Of a stretch of DNA of 14,703 nt, positions 6,322 through 14,208 are shown in pieces. The notes beneath the pieces were generated by a model, which was given only the letters and a program-made list of their open reading frames with translations, ran no database searches and was not told where the DNA came from. Numbering within the stretch: position 1 is the first letter of the stretch; each line of letters opens with the position of its first letter. This DNA is from Syntrophomonadaceae bacterium (GTDB lineage Bacteria; Bacillota; Dethiobacteria; DTU022), in the NCBI GenBank assembly GCA_003553895.1, contig PWFM01000150.1, positions 1-14,703 on the forward strand, written 5' to 3'. Both the position numbers and the translations under genes were made by a program.

Positions 6322-8133
6322 TCATCCCCCTCCCTCTCCCGGGCTCCGCTGAAAGCTTTTATCAAGATCGCGGCGATCAAAAGAGATTACCGTAGGCCTG
6401 CCGTGGGGACAGTAGCCGGCCTGCGGTGTTTTTTCCCATTGCCGGAGCAACTGCTCCATCTCTTCCCTGCTCAAGGCTTGACCGGCTTTGATCGACTTGT
6501 GGCAGGCTATGGTGATCAGGATACTGTCCCGGGGGTCCTGATCCGGTTCATTCTCGGCAGCGACCAGGTCTTCAATTAAGTCGTACAGGTCGCTTTGGTT
6601 AATATTTTCCCTGAAAGCAAAGGGGACCGCCTTAACCTGGTACCTGTTATCAGCTACCCGGTCTAATTTAAAGCCCGCTTGTTCCAGAAGAGGCAGCAGG
6701 AGCGGTAGCCGTTCACACCAGGAAGCCGGCAGATCAAGGGTTAGCGGAATGGTTAGCTGAGCTTTGTTTGTGCCCGAAGAGTGGTTGTCCTGGTTTTTTA
6801 GCTGGTGGTAATTGATTCTTTCATGGGCAGCATGCTGATCTATGAGCAGGAGCTGTTCTCCCTTCTGCGCTACGAGATAACTCTGCATGAACTGGCCGAT
6901 TAAGCGCAGCTCTGATAAAGAGGTCCCGGCGGCTTCTCTGCCTGTGACAATTTCAGGATCCGCTGCTTTTCCTGGAGACAGGGTCTTGTATTCCTGCGGG
7001 GGGTGACTGTCAAGTTGCGAGGCGCTCCCGAAAAAGCGGCCCGGTTTCCATTCCTCCCGGGTGGCGCTTTTCCTTGATGTTGCGCCGGCAGGATCCCGGT
7101 AGGGTGGCCTTGCGGGCGCTTCCGGCCACAGGGAGTGTTTCTGAACGCCCTGGAGGGCCATTTTGACCGCTTTAAAAGTCAAGCCCTTTATGACTTCGGG
7201 TTTTTGAAACCGGATCTCTATTTTAGCAGGGTGGACATTGACATCAATAACGTCGGGAGGCACAGTTAATTTCAAGATGGCCAGGGGATGCCGCTGCCGG
7301 GGCAGGATGTCTTCGTAACCTCTTTCCAGGGCATTGACAATCATCGGATCTTTGACCAGGCGACCGTTTACGACCAGGGTAATCCAGCGCCGGGACGATT
7401 TGGTCATGTGCGGCGCAGATATAAATCCGTTTATAATGCATCCGGTACTAATATCTTTCCGATCCAGTTCCAGCATAGCTGCAGCAGCTTCACTGCCGTA
7501 AAGCGAACCGATCACATGGAGCAGAGAGCCGTCACCGGATGAACTAAACAGGGTCCTTCCTCCGCTTCTCAGGATAAACGCAGTTTGCGGGTTGGTCAGG
7601 GCCATCTCGGAAACCAGGGTGCTGATCCGGGTGGTTTCTACATTGTCGGCCCGCAGGAATTTAAGACGGCCGGGGGTGTTGTAGAACAAATCCCTGACTT
7701 GGACCCTGGTTCCGGGCGGGGCGCCGGTTTCTTCCTGCCCGGTGATTTCCCCGCCTTCAACAGTGATCCGGGAGCCGGAAAGGGCTTCTTTTGTTCGGGA
7801 GGTCAATGTTACCCGGGCTACAGCGGCAATACTGGGCAGGGCTTCCCCCCGAAAGCCGAGGCTGGCCAGGTTTTCCAGGTCGCCGAGAGCCGTTATTTTG
7901 CTGGTGGCGAATCTTTTAAATGCCAGGGGGAGATCTTTTTCAGCAATACCCCGGCCATTGTCGGTTACGCTGACCAGGTTTTTACCTCCCTTTTCAATGT
8001 CCAGGTCCACCCTGGTAGCGCCGGCGTCCAGGGCATTTTCCACCAGTTCTTTAACTACGGAAGCCGGGTTTTCAATTACTTCACCGGCGGCTATTTGTTC
8101 GGCTGTATTCTTGTCCAGTATTTTGATCGTCAT
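6322..8133 (-). CDS. mutL: DNA mismatch repair protein MutL
   Basis: ATPase that links mismatch recognition by MutS to strand removal. In bacteria without MutH it is also the nicking endonuclease. The 603 residues show the GHKL ATPase domain (ELVENALDAG at 30-38, DNGRGI at 58-63, GFRGEAL at 93-99, DVNVHPAKIEIRF near 297-309), a linker at about 330-405, then the C-terminal dimer/endonuclease domain. That domain has DQHAAHERINYH (432-443), ACHKSIKAG (543-551) and CPHGRP (575-580). The motif is usually DQHA-x2-E-x4-E; here the final position is His443 rather than Glu. The ATG overlaps the mutS stop as TAATG. No mutH is visible, as expected for this group. Confidence 0.97.
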   Translation of the reverse strand: MTIKILDKNTAEQIAAGEVIENPASVVKELVENALDAGATRVDLDIEKGGKNLVSVTDNGRGIAEKDLPLAFKRFATSKITALGDLENLASLGFRGEALPSIAAVARVTLTSRTKEALSGSRITVEGGEITGQEETGAPPGTRVQVRDLFYNTPGRLKFLRADNVETTRISTLVSEMALTNPQTAFILRSGGRTLFSSSGDGSLLHVIGSLYGSEAAAAMLELDRKDISTGCIINGFISAPHMTKSSRRWITLVVNGRLVKDPMIVNALERGYEDILPRQRHPLAILKLTVPPDVIDVNVHPAKIEIRFQKPEVIKGLTFKAVKMALQGVQKHSLWPEAPARPPYRDPAGATSRKSATREEWKPGRFFGSASQLDSHPPQEYKTLSPGKAADPEIVTGREAAGTSLSELRLIGQFMQSYLVAQKGEQLLLIDQHAAHERINYHQLKNQDNHSSGTNKAQLTIPLTLDLPASWCERLPLLLPLLEQAGFKLDRVADNRYQVKAVPFAFRENINQSDLYDLIEDLVAAENEPDQDPRDSILITIACHKSIKAGQALSREEMEQLLRQWEKTPQAGYCPHGRPTVISFDRRDLDKSFQRSPGEGGG

Positions 8134-10772
8134 TACTGATCACGCTCCTTTTCCCGGTCATCCAGCTCATAATCAAGGAGTTGTTTTTGCATCTCAAAAA
8201 GCTTTTGAAGCGCTTCCAGGGGCGTAATCCGGTTCAGGTCGAGTTCTTTCAATTCTTCTACTACTCCCAGTTCCCGTTCCCGGTTGTAATCTGAAATAGG
8301 TTCGGAAACTATCGGCAGCAGGCTCAGCTGTTGATCTCCGTTTGTTGAAGCTGCTGTTTCCAGTTCATAAAGTATTTTTTCAGCCCTGATCAAAACCTCG
8401 AGGGGCACACCGGCCAGTCGGGCCACATTGATACCGTAACTTTTATCCGCTTTTCCGGGGACCAGCTGCCTCAGGAAAATAACCTGTTTCCCTTTTTCTT
8501 TTACGGCGATAGTATAATTTTTTACCCCGGGCAGATCCCCTTCCAGGTTGGTCAGCTCGTGGTAGTGAGTAGAAAAGAGCGTTTTGGCCTTAATTTTGCG
8601 GCTAATATATTCAAGGACGCTGCGCGCTATGCTCATGCCGTCATAGGTGCTGGTGCCCCGTCCTATTTCATCAAGGATAATTAAGCTGTCGGCAGTGGCC
8701 TCTTGCAAGATGGCCGCTGTTTCCTGCATTTCAACCATGAAGGTGCTCTGGCCGCGGCTGAGGTCGTCGCTGGCTCCAACCCGGGCAAAAATACGATCCA
8801 GCACCGGCAGTTCGGCTTGTTTAGCCGGAACAAAACCGCCCATCTGGGCCATAACAGAAAGCAGGGCGGCGCTGCGGATGTAGGTGCTTTTGCCGGCCAT
8901 ATTGGGTCCGGTAATTACCAGCAGGTAATTTTTACGGTCCATACTGATATCATTGGGCACAAACCGCTCATATACTGTTTGCTCTACAACCGGGTGGCGG
9001 GCCTGCTTGATGGACATCTTTTTGCTGTTGGAGAAAACAGGCCTGCAGTAACCGTGTCTTTCAGCCACCTCGGCCAATCCCTGGATGAAGTCCAGGCGGG
9101 CCAGGTTGTGGGAAGCCATAAACAGCTGATCGCTGCAGGCGGTGACCATGCCGCGCAGTTCTTCAAAGAGGGTGTATTCAAGGCCGGCAAGCTTGTCGCG
9201 GGCCCCGGTTATTTGTTCCTCCATCCGCTGCAGCTCCTCTGTTGTAAAGCGTTCTGCATTGACCAGTGTCTGTTTGCGGTGGTATTCTGCCGGCACCAGG
9301 CCGAGGTTGGTTTTGGTCGCTTCGATGTAATAACCAAAATTGCGGTTATAGCCGATGCGCAGCGATTTTATACCGGTCCGCTCCCGCTCCTTTTTTTCAA
9401 AATCGAGAAGCAGCGTATTGCTCTCTTCAGAGTAATTTTTTAAACGATCCACTTCCTCGTTGTAACCACTTTTAAACAGGCCTCCTTCTTTCAGGGAAAG
9501 CGGTGGATCGTCGACAAGAGCGCTGTCAATTAAGGCATAAAGCTTGCTGAAATCGGGGATGTTCTTGTTAATGTCTTTAAGCAGAGTCGTATCCAGTTCG
9601 GCGCATTTTTTCTTCACCGCTTCAATTTGAGCCAGCGTTTTTTTAAGCGAAACCAGGTCCCTGGCATTAATGCGCTGGTAGGAAAGGCGGCTGCAGAACC
9701 GTTCCAGGTCGAAAACATCCTGCATTAATTTACGCAGGTCTCTCCTCTGCAGCGGTTTTTGCAGCAGTTCTTCTACGGCATCGAGCCTTGTTTCTATTTC
9801 TCTTCTATTGATCAGGGGCAGTTCAACCCGGCGCCGCAAAAGACGCCTGCCCATGGCGGTCATGCAGCGATCGAGCAGGCCCAGCAGGCTGCCCTGTTTG
9901 CCGCCTTCCCGCAGGGATTGGGTTAATTCCAGGTTGCGGCTGGTGACATTGTCGATAATCATACTGCGATCGGTAAAGTAAAGATCCAGGCGGCGAAAAT
10001 GTTTTTCATCAACGGGCAGCTGCTGTAAAACCTCTAAATAAGCAAGGGCGGCCGCCCCGGCTGAGGCGGCAAGGGGGTACTGCTCCAGTTCCAGTTTATC
10101 CCAGGCATGATCGTCCCACTGGCGCCGAATCAGCTTTTTTGTTTCTTCAAGATCTGGAATGTGAGGGAGCTGTTCGATAAGCCCGCTGTTTTTTAAGGAA
10201 AACTGCTTGCGGCAGAGCTGTTCGGTTTCAGGCGAACCGCAGAGAAGTTCCGAAGGCTGCAGGCGGTGGAGCTCATCGGCAATGTTTTCCCAGGCTCCCT
10301 CCCCTTTTTGTTCGGTGATCTGAAAATCACCGGTAGAAATATCTACGGCCGCCAGACCGTAATAATCGCCACCGCGGTCGATAACCGCAGCCAGGTAATT
10401 GTTGCGGCTTTCTTCCAGCATTTCCGGATCCGTAATGGTTCCGGGGGTAAGAATGCGGGTTATTTCGCGTTTGACCAGGCCTTTGGCCTGTCCGGCATCT
10501 TCGACCTGCTCGCACAGGACCACTTTATAACCTTTTCCCAGCAGCCGGTTCAGGTACGTTTCAGCGGAATGGATCGGCACGCCGGCCAAAGGAATCGGGT
10601 CTTCACTGCCGGCATCTCTTGAAGTAAGGGCAATTTCCATTTCCCTCGCCGCCACCCGGGCATCTTCAAAAAACAGCTCGTAAAAATCGCCCACCTGGAA
10701 CATGAGCAGTTTGTCCGGGTGCTGCTCTTTGACCGCTTTATACTGTTCCATCATCGGGCTGGCGCGGTTCAA
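8133..10772 (-). CDS. mutS: DNA mismatch repair protein MutS
   Basis: Binds base mismatches and small loops and, with ATP, recruits MutL. The 879 residues have the normal architecture: mismatch-reading domain with the Phe-Tyr-Glu wedge (residues 30-32 in VGDFYELFFED), connector, lever and clamp, then the ABC ATPase with Walker A GPNMAGKST (622-630), signature region ASDDLSRGQSTF, Walker B LIILDE (697-702) with GRGTSTYDG, and STHYHE (734-739). The C-terminus contains LDLNRITPLEAL, which follows the ATPase in many MutS proteins. I take TTG at 10772, seven bases after AAGGAG and overlapping the miaB stop, so miaB and mutS are translationally coupled. The ATG codons at residues 7-8 have no such site. 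Confidence 0.97.
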   Translation of the reverse strand: MNRASPMMEQYKAVKEQHPDKLLMFQVGDFYELFFEDARVAAREMEIALTSRDAGSEDPIPLAGVPIHSAETYLNRLLGKGYKVVLCEQVEDAGQAKGLVKREITRILTPGTITDPEMLEESRNNYLAAVIDRGGDYYGLAAVDISTGDFQITEQKGEGAWENIADELHRLQPSELLCGSPETEQLCRKQFSLKNSGLIEQLPHIPDLEETKKLIRRQWDDHAWDKLELEQYPLAASAGAAALAYLEVLQQLPVDEKHFRRLDLYFTDRSMIIDNVTSRNLELTQSLREGGKQGSLLGLLDRCMTAMGRRLLRRRVELPLINRREIETRLDAVEELLQKPLQRRDLRKLMQDVFDLERFCSRLSYQRINARDLVSLKKTLAQIEAVKKKCAELDTTLLKDINKNIPDFSKLYALIDSALVDDPPLSLKEGGLFKSGYNEEVDRLKNYSEESNTLLLDFEKKERERTGIKSLRIGYNRNFGYYIEATKTNLGLVPAEYHRKQTLVNAERFTTEELQRMEEQITGARDKLAGLEYTLFEELRGMVTACSDQLFMASHNLARLDFIQGLAEVAERHGYCRPVFSNSKKMSIKQARHPVVEQTVYERFVPNDISMDRKNYLLVITGPNMAGKSTYIRSAALLSVMAQMGGFVPAKQAELPVLDRIFARVGASDDLSRGQSTFMVEMQETAAILQEATADSLIILDEIGRGTSTYDGMSIARSVLEYISRKIKAKTLFSTHYHELTNLEGDLPGVKNYTIAVKEKGKQVIFLRQLVPGKADKSYGINVARLAGVPLEVLIRAEKILYELETAASTNGDQQLSLLPIVSEPISDYNRERELGVVEELKELDLNRITPLEALQKLFEMQKQLLDYELDDREKERDQ

Positions 10773-12145
10773 TACGGTTCTCCTTCCCTTTCTCCAAAAA
10801 GGTTCCAGGTTCTGGCTTCAGTTATGCGGACCTGGATTAGCCGGCCGGTCAGGTTTGCCGGTCCCGGGAAATGGACCAGCTTATTGTTCCGGGCCCGGCC
10901 GGTTTGCAGTTCAGGGTTGCTTTTGCTTGGTCCTTCAACGAGCAGTTCCAGTGCGCTGCCCACCAGGCGTTCGTTCTCTTCCAGGCTGATGCGCTGCTGA
11001 ATTTTGTTTAAGGCCTGCAGCCTTTTTTCTTTTTCTTCATAGGTGGACCGGTCGGTATATTTTTCGGCTTTGGTGCCCCGCCGCGGCGAATAAATAAAGG
11101 CAAAGGCGCTGTCAAAACGAACCTGTTCCAGCAGGTCCAGCGTAGCGGCAAAATCTTCTTCTGTTTCTCCCGGAAAGCCGACGATGATATCTGAAGTGAT
11201 CGATACTCCCGGGATGGCTTCATTAATCTGCCGGGCCAGATCCAGGTACTGCTCGCGGGTATAACGGCGGTTCATTTTATCCAAAATCCGGTTGCTGCCG
11301 GACTGGGCCGGCAGGTGAAAATGCTCGCATATTTTTTTGCCCCGGGCAACGGTGTCGATCAGTTCTGCCGACAAATCCTTGGGATGAGAGGTCATGAAAC
11401 GGATCCTGGACAGTCCTTCGATGCGGTCCAGTTCCGCCAGCAGGGAAGCAAACTTCGGTTTACCGGGCAGGTCATGCCCGTAAGAGTTCACGTTCTGACC
11501 CAGGAGGGTAATTTCACGGTAACCTTTTTGAGCCAGGCCGGATGCTTCAGAAACTATCTCCTCAAAGTTACGGCTTCTTTCCCGTCCCCTGACATAGGGC
11601 ACGACGCAGTAAGCGCAAAAGTTATTACAGCCGTAGATAACGGGAAGCCAGGCATGAAAAATACTGGCCCGGTGGGCGGGCAATCCTTCGCGCCCCGAAT
11701 AGTCTTCTTCGATATCGACAATGGTATTTTTTTCCCGGCGGGCCCGGTCCAGCAGTTCGGGCAGGCGCGGTAAAGCGTGGGTGCCAAAGACCAGATCGAC
11801 CTGCCTGAAACGATTTTTGATATAAGCGGCCAGGTCCTCCTGCTGGGTCATACAGCCTCCTACGGCAATGATTAAATCATCTTTTTCCTGTTTTAGAGCG
11901 CCAAGTTTACCCAGCATTGAGGCCACTTTGTCTTCCGGTTTTTTGCGCACAGCACAGGTGTTAATAATCACCAGTTCTGCCTCCTGTGGATCGGAAGCGG
12001 GGCGGTAACCGAGGTTTTCCACCAGGGCGGCCATTACTTCGGAGTCATGTTCGTTCATCTGGCAGCCAAATGTGTTGATCCAGTATTGTTTTCCTTCGCC
12101 AAAGCGAGGGGGTTGTTTTAATGATGGGACCTGCTGGAACGGCAA
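10769..12145 (-). CDS. miaB: tRNA-2-methylthio-N6-dimethylallyladenosine synthase MiaB
   Basis: Radical SAM enzyme that adds a methylthio group to i6A37 of tRNA, acting after MiaA. The 458-residue protein has the N-terminal UPF0004 domain with the three cysteines that hold the auxiliary [4Fe-4S] cluster (Cys28 in INTFGCQMNE, Cys64 in INTCAVRKK, Cys98 in GGCM). The radical SAM motif is CNNFCAYC (Cys173, Cys177, Cys180), and a TRAM-type RNA-binding domain is at the C-terminus. The start appears to be TTG at 12145, nine bases after GGGAGG; a nearer ATG at 12153 is out of frame and closes after 11 codons. It is the first gene of the operon and overlaps mutS. The cluster cysteines and FGCQMN favour MiaB over MtaB or RimO. 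Confidence 0.96.
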   Translation of the reverse strand: MPFQQVPSLKQPPRFGEGKQYWINTFGCQMNEHDSEVMAALVENLGYRPASDPQEAELVIINTCAVRKKPEDKVASMLGKLGALKQEKDDLIIAVGGCMTQQEDLAAYIKNRFRQVDLVFGTHALPRLPELLDRARREKNTIVDIEEDYSGREGLPAHRASIFHAWLPVIYGCNNFCAYCVVPYVRGRERSRNFEEIVSEASGLAQKGYREITLLGQNVNSYGHDLPGKPKFASLLAELDRIEGLSRIRFMTSHPKDLSAELIDTVARGKKICEHFHLPAQSGSNRILDKMNRRYTREQYLDLARQINEAIPGVSITSDIIVGFPGETEEDFAATLDLLEQVRFDSAFAFIYSPRRGTKAEKYTDRSTYEEKEKRLQALNKIQQRISLEENERLVGSALELLVEGPSKSNPELQTGRARNNKLVHFPGPANLTGRLIQVRITEARTWNLFGEREGEPY

Positions 12146-12169
12146 CTGTTCATTCCTCCCTTAACCCTC

Positions 12170-12178
12170 ATTATATCA
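12170..12178 (-). promoter_or_regulatory. Extended -10 promoter of the miaB-mutS-mutL-miaA-hfq-hflX operon
   Basis: On the minus strand TGATATAAT (TG-N-TATAAT) is a perfect extended -10 element, with TATAAT at 12170-12175. No good -35 is seen; the 17-base position reads TCTTTA inside a terminator hairpin. Transcription would begin near 12163, giving a short leader ahead of miaB. The promoter touches the T-tract of the upstream terminator. Confidence 0.6.
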
Positions 12179-12202
12179 AAAAAACACCTGTTTAAAGAGG
12201 TG
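12178..12202 (-). terminator. Intrinsic terminator after the hydrolase gene
   Basis: Reading the minus strand, CACCT (12198-12202), an 8-base loop and AGGTG (12185-12189) make a 5-bp stem followed at once by seven T (12178-12184). It would end the ferredoxin-hydrolase transcript about 95 bases past the hydrolase stop. The stem is short but the U-tract is good. A separate GC-rich dyad AGCCCC/GGGGCT at 12269-12281 lies nearer the gene and has no U-tract. Confidence 0.75.
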
Positions 12203-12297
12203 CAAATGAACTCTACATATAAATCAGGTGCGGCTCAAGCAAACACAAAGAAACAGGTAATGGGCCCTAGCCCCGGGGGCTGTAATGAAAGTCCCCT

Positions 12298-13110
12298 TTA
12301 GATCTTTTTCAGCCAATCAAAAAAAGCGTCCCAAACCGGTACTAGATGTTCTGAAAACCGGTGATCGGCGCCTTCGAGAACCAGCAATTGTTTTGGCTCG
12401 TTGGCCTGTTCATAAAGCATCCTGGCTTCTTCAACCGGCACAGATTGATCGGCCGAACCATGAATGACAAACAGGGGGCTTGGGGATATGCCCGCTGCGT
12501 TCTTGAGCGGGTCGTGTTTGCTCAGATCTATAAAAAAGCGGCGTTTTAAAGCGACTGTGCCTTCTTCGCCCTGCAGCTCGATTAATTCGTGCGGATCTCC
12601 CGTTAACAAATTCCTGCCGGCTACCCTGTTTGCAAAAAGCCTGGCGGGCCTGGCTACCGCCGCCCAGGTGCATACCGCGGCGATTTTCCTGTCGCGGGCT
12701 CCATAGCATAAAGCAGTGGTCCCTCCAAAGCTCCTGCCGTTAAAAATGATTCTTTCAAACCCCTGGCGGCGGCACCAATCGGTCACGGCGCCCAGATCGG
12801 ATATTTGCCCGGATAGGGTAATGTTTTCCCAGGCTCCGTCGCTCTCGCCGCAGCCGGCAAAGTCAAATAACAGGGTGCTGTATCCGGATTGGGCCAGACT
12901 TTCTCCCATGTCCAGCGCTCTCCCGCTTCCTTCTTTAGACCCGGTAAAGCCGTGGCAGGCTATGACCAGTCCCCTGGCGCCGTCATTTTTGCCACCTGCC
13001 GTTTCACAACCGCCCTGCCTTAGCAGGGCCGACAGCGCCAGCCCTTCCTTGTTTTTAATTGTAATTTTATCCCAGGATTGTTGTGTTGCCCGCTTAAAGG
13101 ATTCGGTCAA
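12298..13110 (-). CDS. Alpha/beta-hydrolase family protein (serine esterase-like)
   Basis: Predicted cytosolic serine hydrolase; the substrate is unknown. The 270 residues show the full fold markers: the oxyanion segment ACHGFTGSKE (His53-Gly54), LLFDFAGCGESDG near 80-92, the nucleophile elbow GRSFGG with Ser127, the acid Asp221 in HGSADQSVP and the base His250 in GADHRFSEH. No signal peptide or membrane segment is seen. The general pattern resembles small esterase/peptidase-like hydrolases such as feruloyl-esterase-type proteins, but I cannot choose among them. TTG at 13110 is used after GGAGGT; an ATG just upstream meets a stop after five codons. It follows the ferredoxin by 24 bases and probably shares its transcript. 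Confidence 0.85.
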   Translation of the reverse strand: MTESFKRATQQSWDKITIKNKEGLALSALLRQGGCETAGGKNDGARGLVIACHGFTGSKEGSGRALDMGESLAQSGYSTLLFDFAGCGESDGAWENITLSGQISDLGAVTDWCRRQGFERIIFNGRSFGGTTALCYGARDRKIAAVCTWAAVARPARLFANRVAGRNLLTGDPHELIELQGEEGTVALKRRFFIDLSKHDPLKNAAGISPSPLFVIHGSADQSVPVEEARMLYEQANEPKQLLVLEGADHRFSEHLVPVWDAFFDWLKKI

Positions 13111-13134
13111 GAGGTAACCTCCATGCTGTGAGGA

Positions 13135-13401
13135 TCAGCTGTCCTTCCCCTTCTGCTCCTGCTTTACCGATTTTTCTGGCTCTTTTTCTTCATCTTCCCG
13201 GTCATCTTTCCAGACCTGGATCGCGAAATCGGGGCAAAGGTATTCGCATAACCGGCAACCCGTGCAGGCCTCCGGGTCGATCATCTCCGGTCCCCCGTCT
13301 TTACCGACCTGTAAGTTGTTTTTTGGGCAGAATTCAAAGCATATGCCGCAGTCTTTGCATCGTTCGATGTACACTTTTAAATTAAATTTTGCTTTGCTCA
13401 T
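13135..13401 (-). CDS. 2x[4Fe-4S] ferredoxin, KorD/VorD-like, with charged tail
   Basis: Small electron carrier with two CxxCxxCxxxC motifs: Cys15, 18, 21, 25 and Cys46, 49, 52, 56, enough for two [4Fe-4S] clusters. The way the first motif is set (VYIERCKDCGICFEFCPKNN) and the LCEYLCPDFAI ending resemble the delta subunit of 2-oxoacid:ferredoxin oxidoreductases. However, no alpha, beta or gamma subunit gene lies next to it in this window. A hydrophilic tail of about 24 residues rich in Lys, Glu and Asp follows the second cluster. ATG at 13399-13401 with AAGGGG upstream. Its only close partner is the hydrolase gene 24 bases downstream. It could serve a distant oxidoreductase or act as a free ferredoxin. 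Confidence 0.88.
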   Translation of the reverse strand: MSKAKFNLKVYIERCKDCGICFEFCPKNNLQVGKDGGPEMIDPEACTGCRLCEYLCPDFAIQVWKDDREDEEKEPEKSVKQEQKGKDS

Positions 13402-13418
13402 TAATAATACCCCTTTTA

Positions 13419-13447
13419 ATAATATACTTTCTGTTTACTGCGGTCAA
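13419..13447 (-). promoter_or_regulatory. Candidate promoter of the ferredoxin-hydrolase pair
   Basis: On the minus strand TTGACC (13442-13447), 17 bases, then TATTAT (13419-13424). The fit to sigma-A is good. Transcription would begin about 12 nt before the ferredoxin ATG, so the ribosome site AAGGGG (13410-13415) would sit at the very 5' end, which is unusually tight. Confidence 0.45.
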
Positions 13448-13459
13448 ACCAGGGTCGTT

Positions 13460-13496
13460 AAAAGCCTCACTTAATAATTCACTTTAAGGCCTTTTT
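13460..13496 (-). terminator. Weak candidate terminator after the DedA gene
   Basis: On the minus strand AAAAGGCC near the DedA stop can pair, with one bulge, with GGCTTTT about 20 bases on. The U-run is part of the stem and the loop is large and AT-rich, so efficiency is doubtful. Its position between the DedA stop and the next promoter is sensible. Confidence 0.3.
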
Positions 13497-14204
13497 CAAC
13501 CTGCCCCAGTAAGCAATAAATATGGAAAAATTCATTTTCCAGCCCCGGTAGCGGTAGTAATATATAAAGACCGCGATTGCCCCTGCCGGTATTAACAGCA
13601 GCCAGGGCGAGAAATCAAAGATGGTTTTTAAAGTCCTGAGCATAATACTCATGGTTCCGGTCAAAACAATGCTGGCCCCTATTGTTAGCAGGCTGAACAG
13701 GGCTCCACCGAGAAAGGTATAGATAATGAACAGGTAAAAGTTCATGTGCATGGCTCCGGCAGGAAAAGAGATGAAAGTTCTGCTGAAGCCCCATAACTGG
13801 CCCATGAAGATAGAAAAGTTGCCGTATTTATCCCATAAACTGAGAATTTTGGACCGCTGCCGCACTTTTTCTGCGGAGGGGCTGTGGCGCTTAAATGGGG
13901 TATGGTTGTCTTTTCCGTTAAACCTGTCTTTTACTGCGTGGCCAACCATGCTGCCAAGCAGGCCCATTAAGTAGCTGCAAATGCTGCCCAGCGTTATGCC
14001 GACTGTCGATGAGATAAAAATTGACCAGAAAGAGCAGGTTCCCCGCAGGATCATCGTGCCCGCGGTTAAAAAAACGATCGACGAGGCAAAGGGGACCCCG
14101 GCGCTCTCAGCGAACATAGCCACCCCTATTCCAAAAGATCCGTACCTGGCGATCAGGAGCTCAAAAGATTCATATAGAGGTTCCAGAAATTCAAGTGTTT
14201 CCAT
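13479..14204 (-). CDS. DedA family integral membrane protein
   Basis: Polytopic membrane protein of the DedA/VTT superfamily, members of which move undecaprenyl phosphate or phospholipids across the membrane or affect membrane potential. The 241 residues show the family pattern: an N-terminal re-entrant region with the acidic residue Glu33 (FAESAGVPFASS), membrane segments near 42-85, and the Arg142 motif (WGFSRTFISFPAGAMHM), with further segments to about 217. Between them lies a charged loop (about 91-119). The first motif deviates from the usual E-x-x-x-P-x-P-G/S-E and lacks its second acidic residue. The ATG at 14204 is four bases after the ROK gene stop and uses GGAG within that gene's end, so the two are coupled. 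The lipid handled is unknown. Confidence 0.85.
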   Translation of the reverse strand: METLEFLEPLYESFELLIARYGSFGIGVAMFAESAGVPFASSIVFLTAGTMILRGTCSFWSIFISSTVGITLGSICSYLMGLLGSMVGHAVKDRFNGKDNHTPFKRHSPSAEKVRQRSKILSLWDKYGNFSIFMGQLWGFSRTFISFPAGAMHMNFYLFIIYTFLGGALFSLLTIGASIVLTGTMSIMLRTLKTIFDFSPWLLLIPAGAIAVFIYYYRYRGWKMNFSIFIAYWGRLKKALK

Positions 14205-14208
14205 GTTA

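Noticed and set aside
7585..8139. Plus-strand frames of 184 and 161 codons across the 5' part of mutL
   Set aside because: They overlap each other and the conserved ATPase domain of MutL; Gly/Phe-rich translation typical of antisense frames.
8703..9443. Plus-strand open frame of 246 codons inside mutS
   Set aside because: Antisense shadow of the mutS reading frame; the translation shows no domain, and mutS itself is complete and well conserved here.
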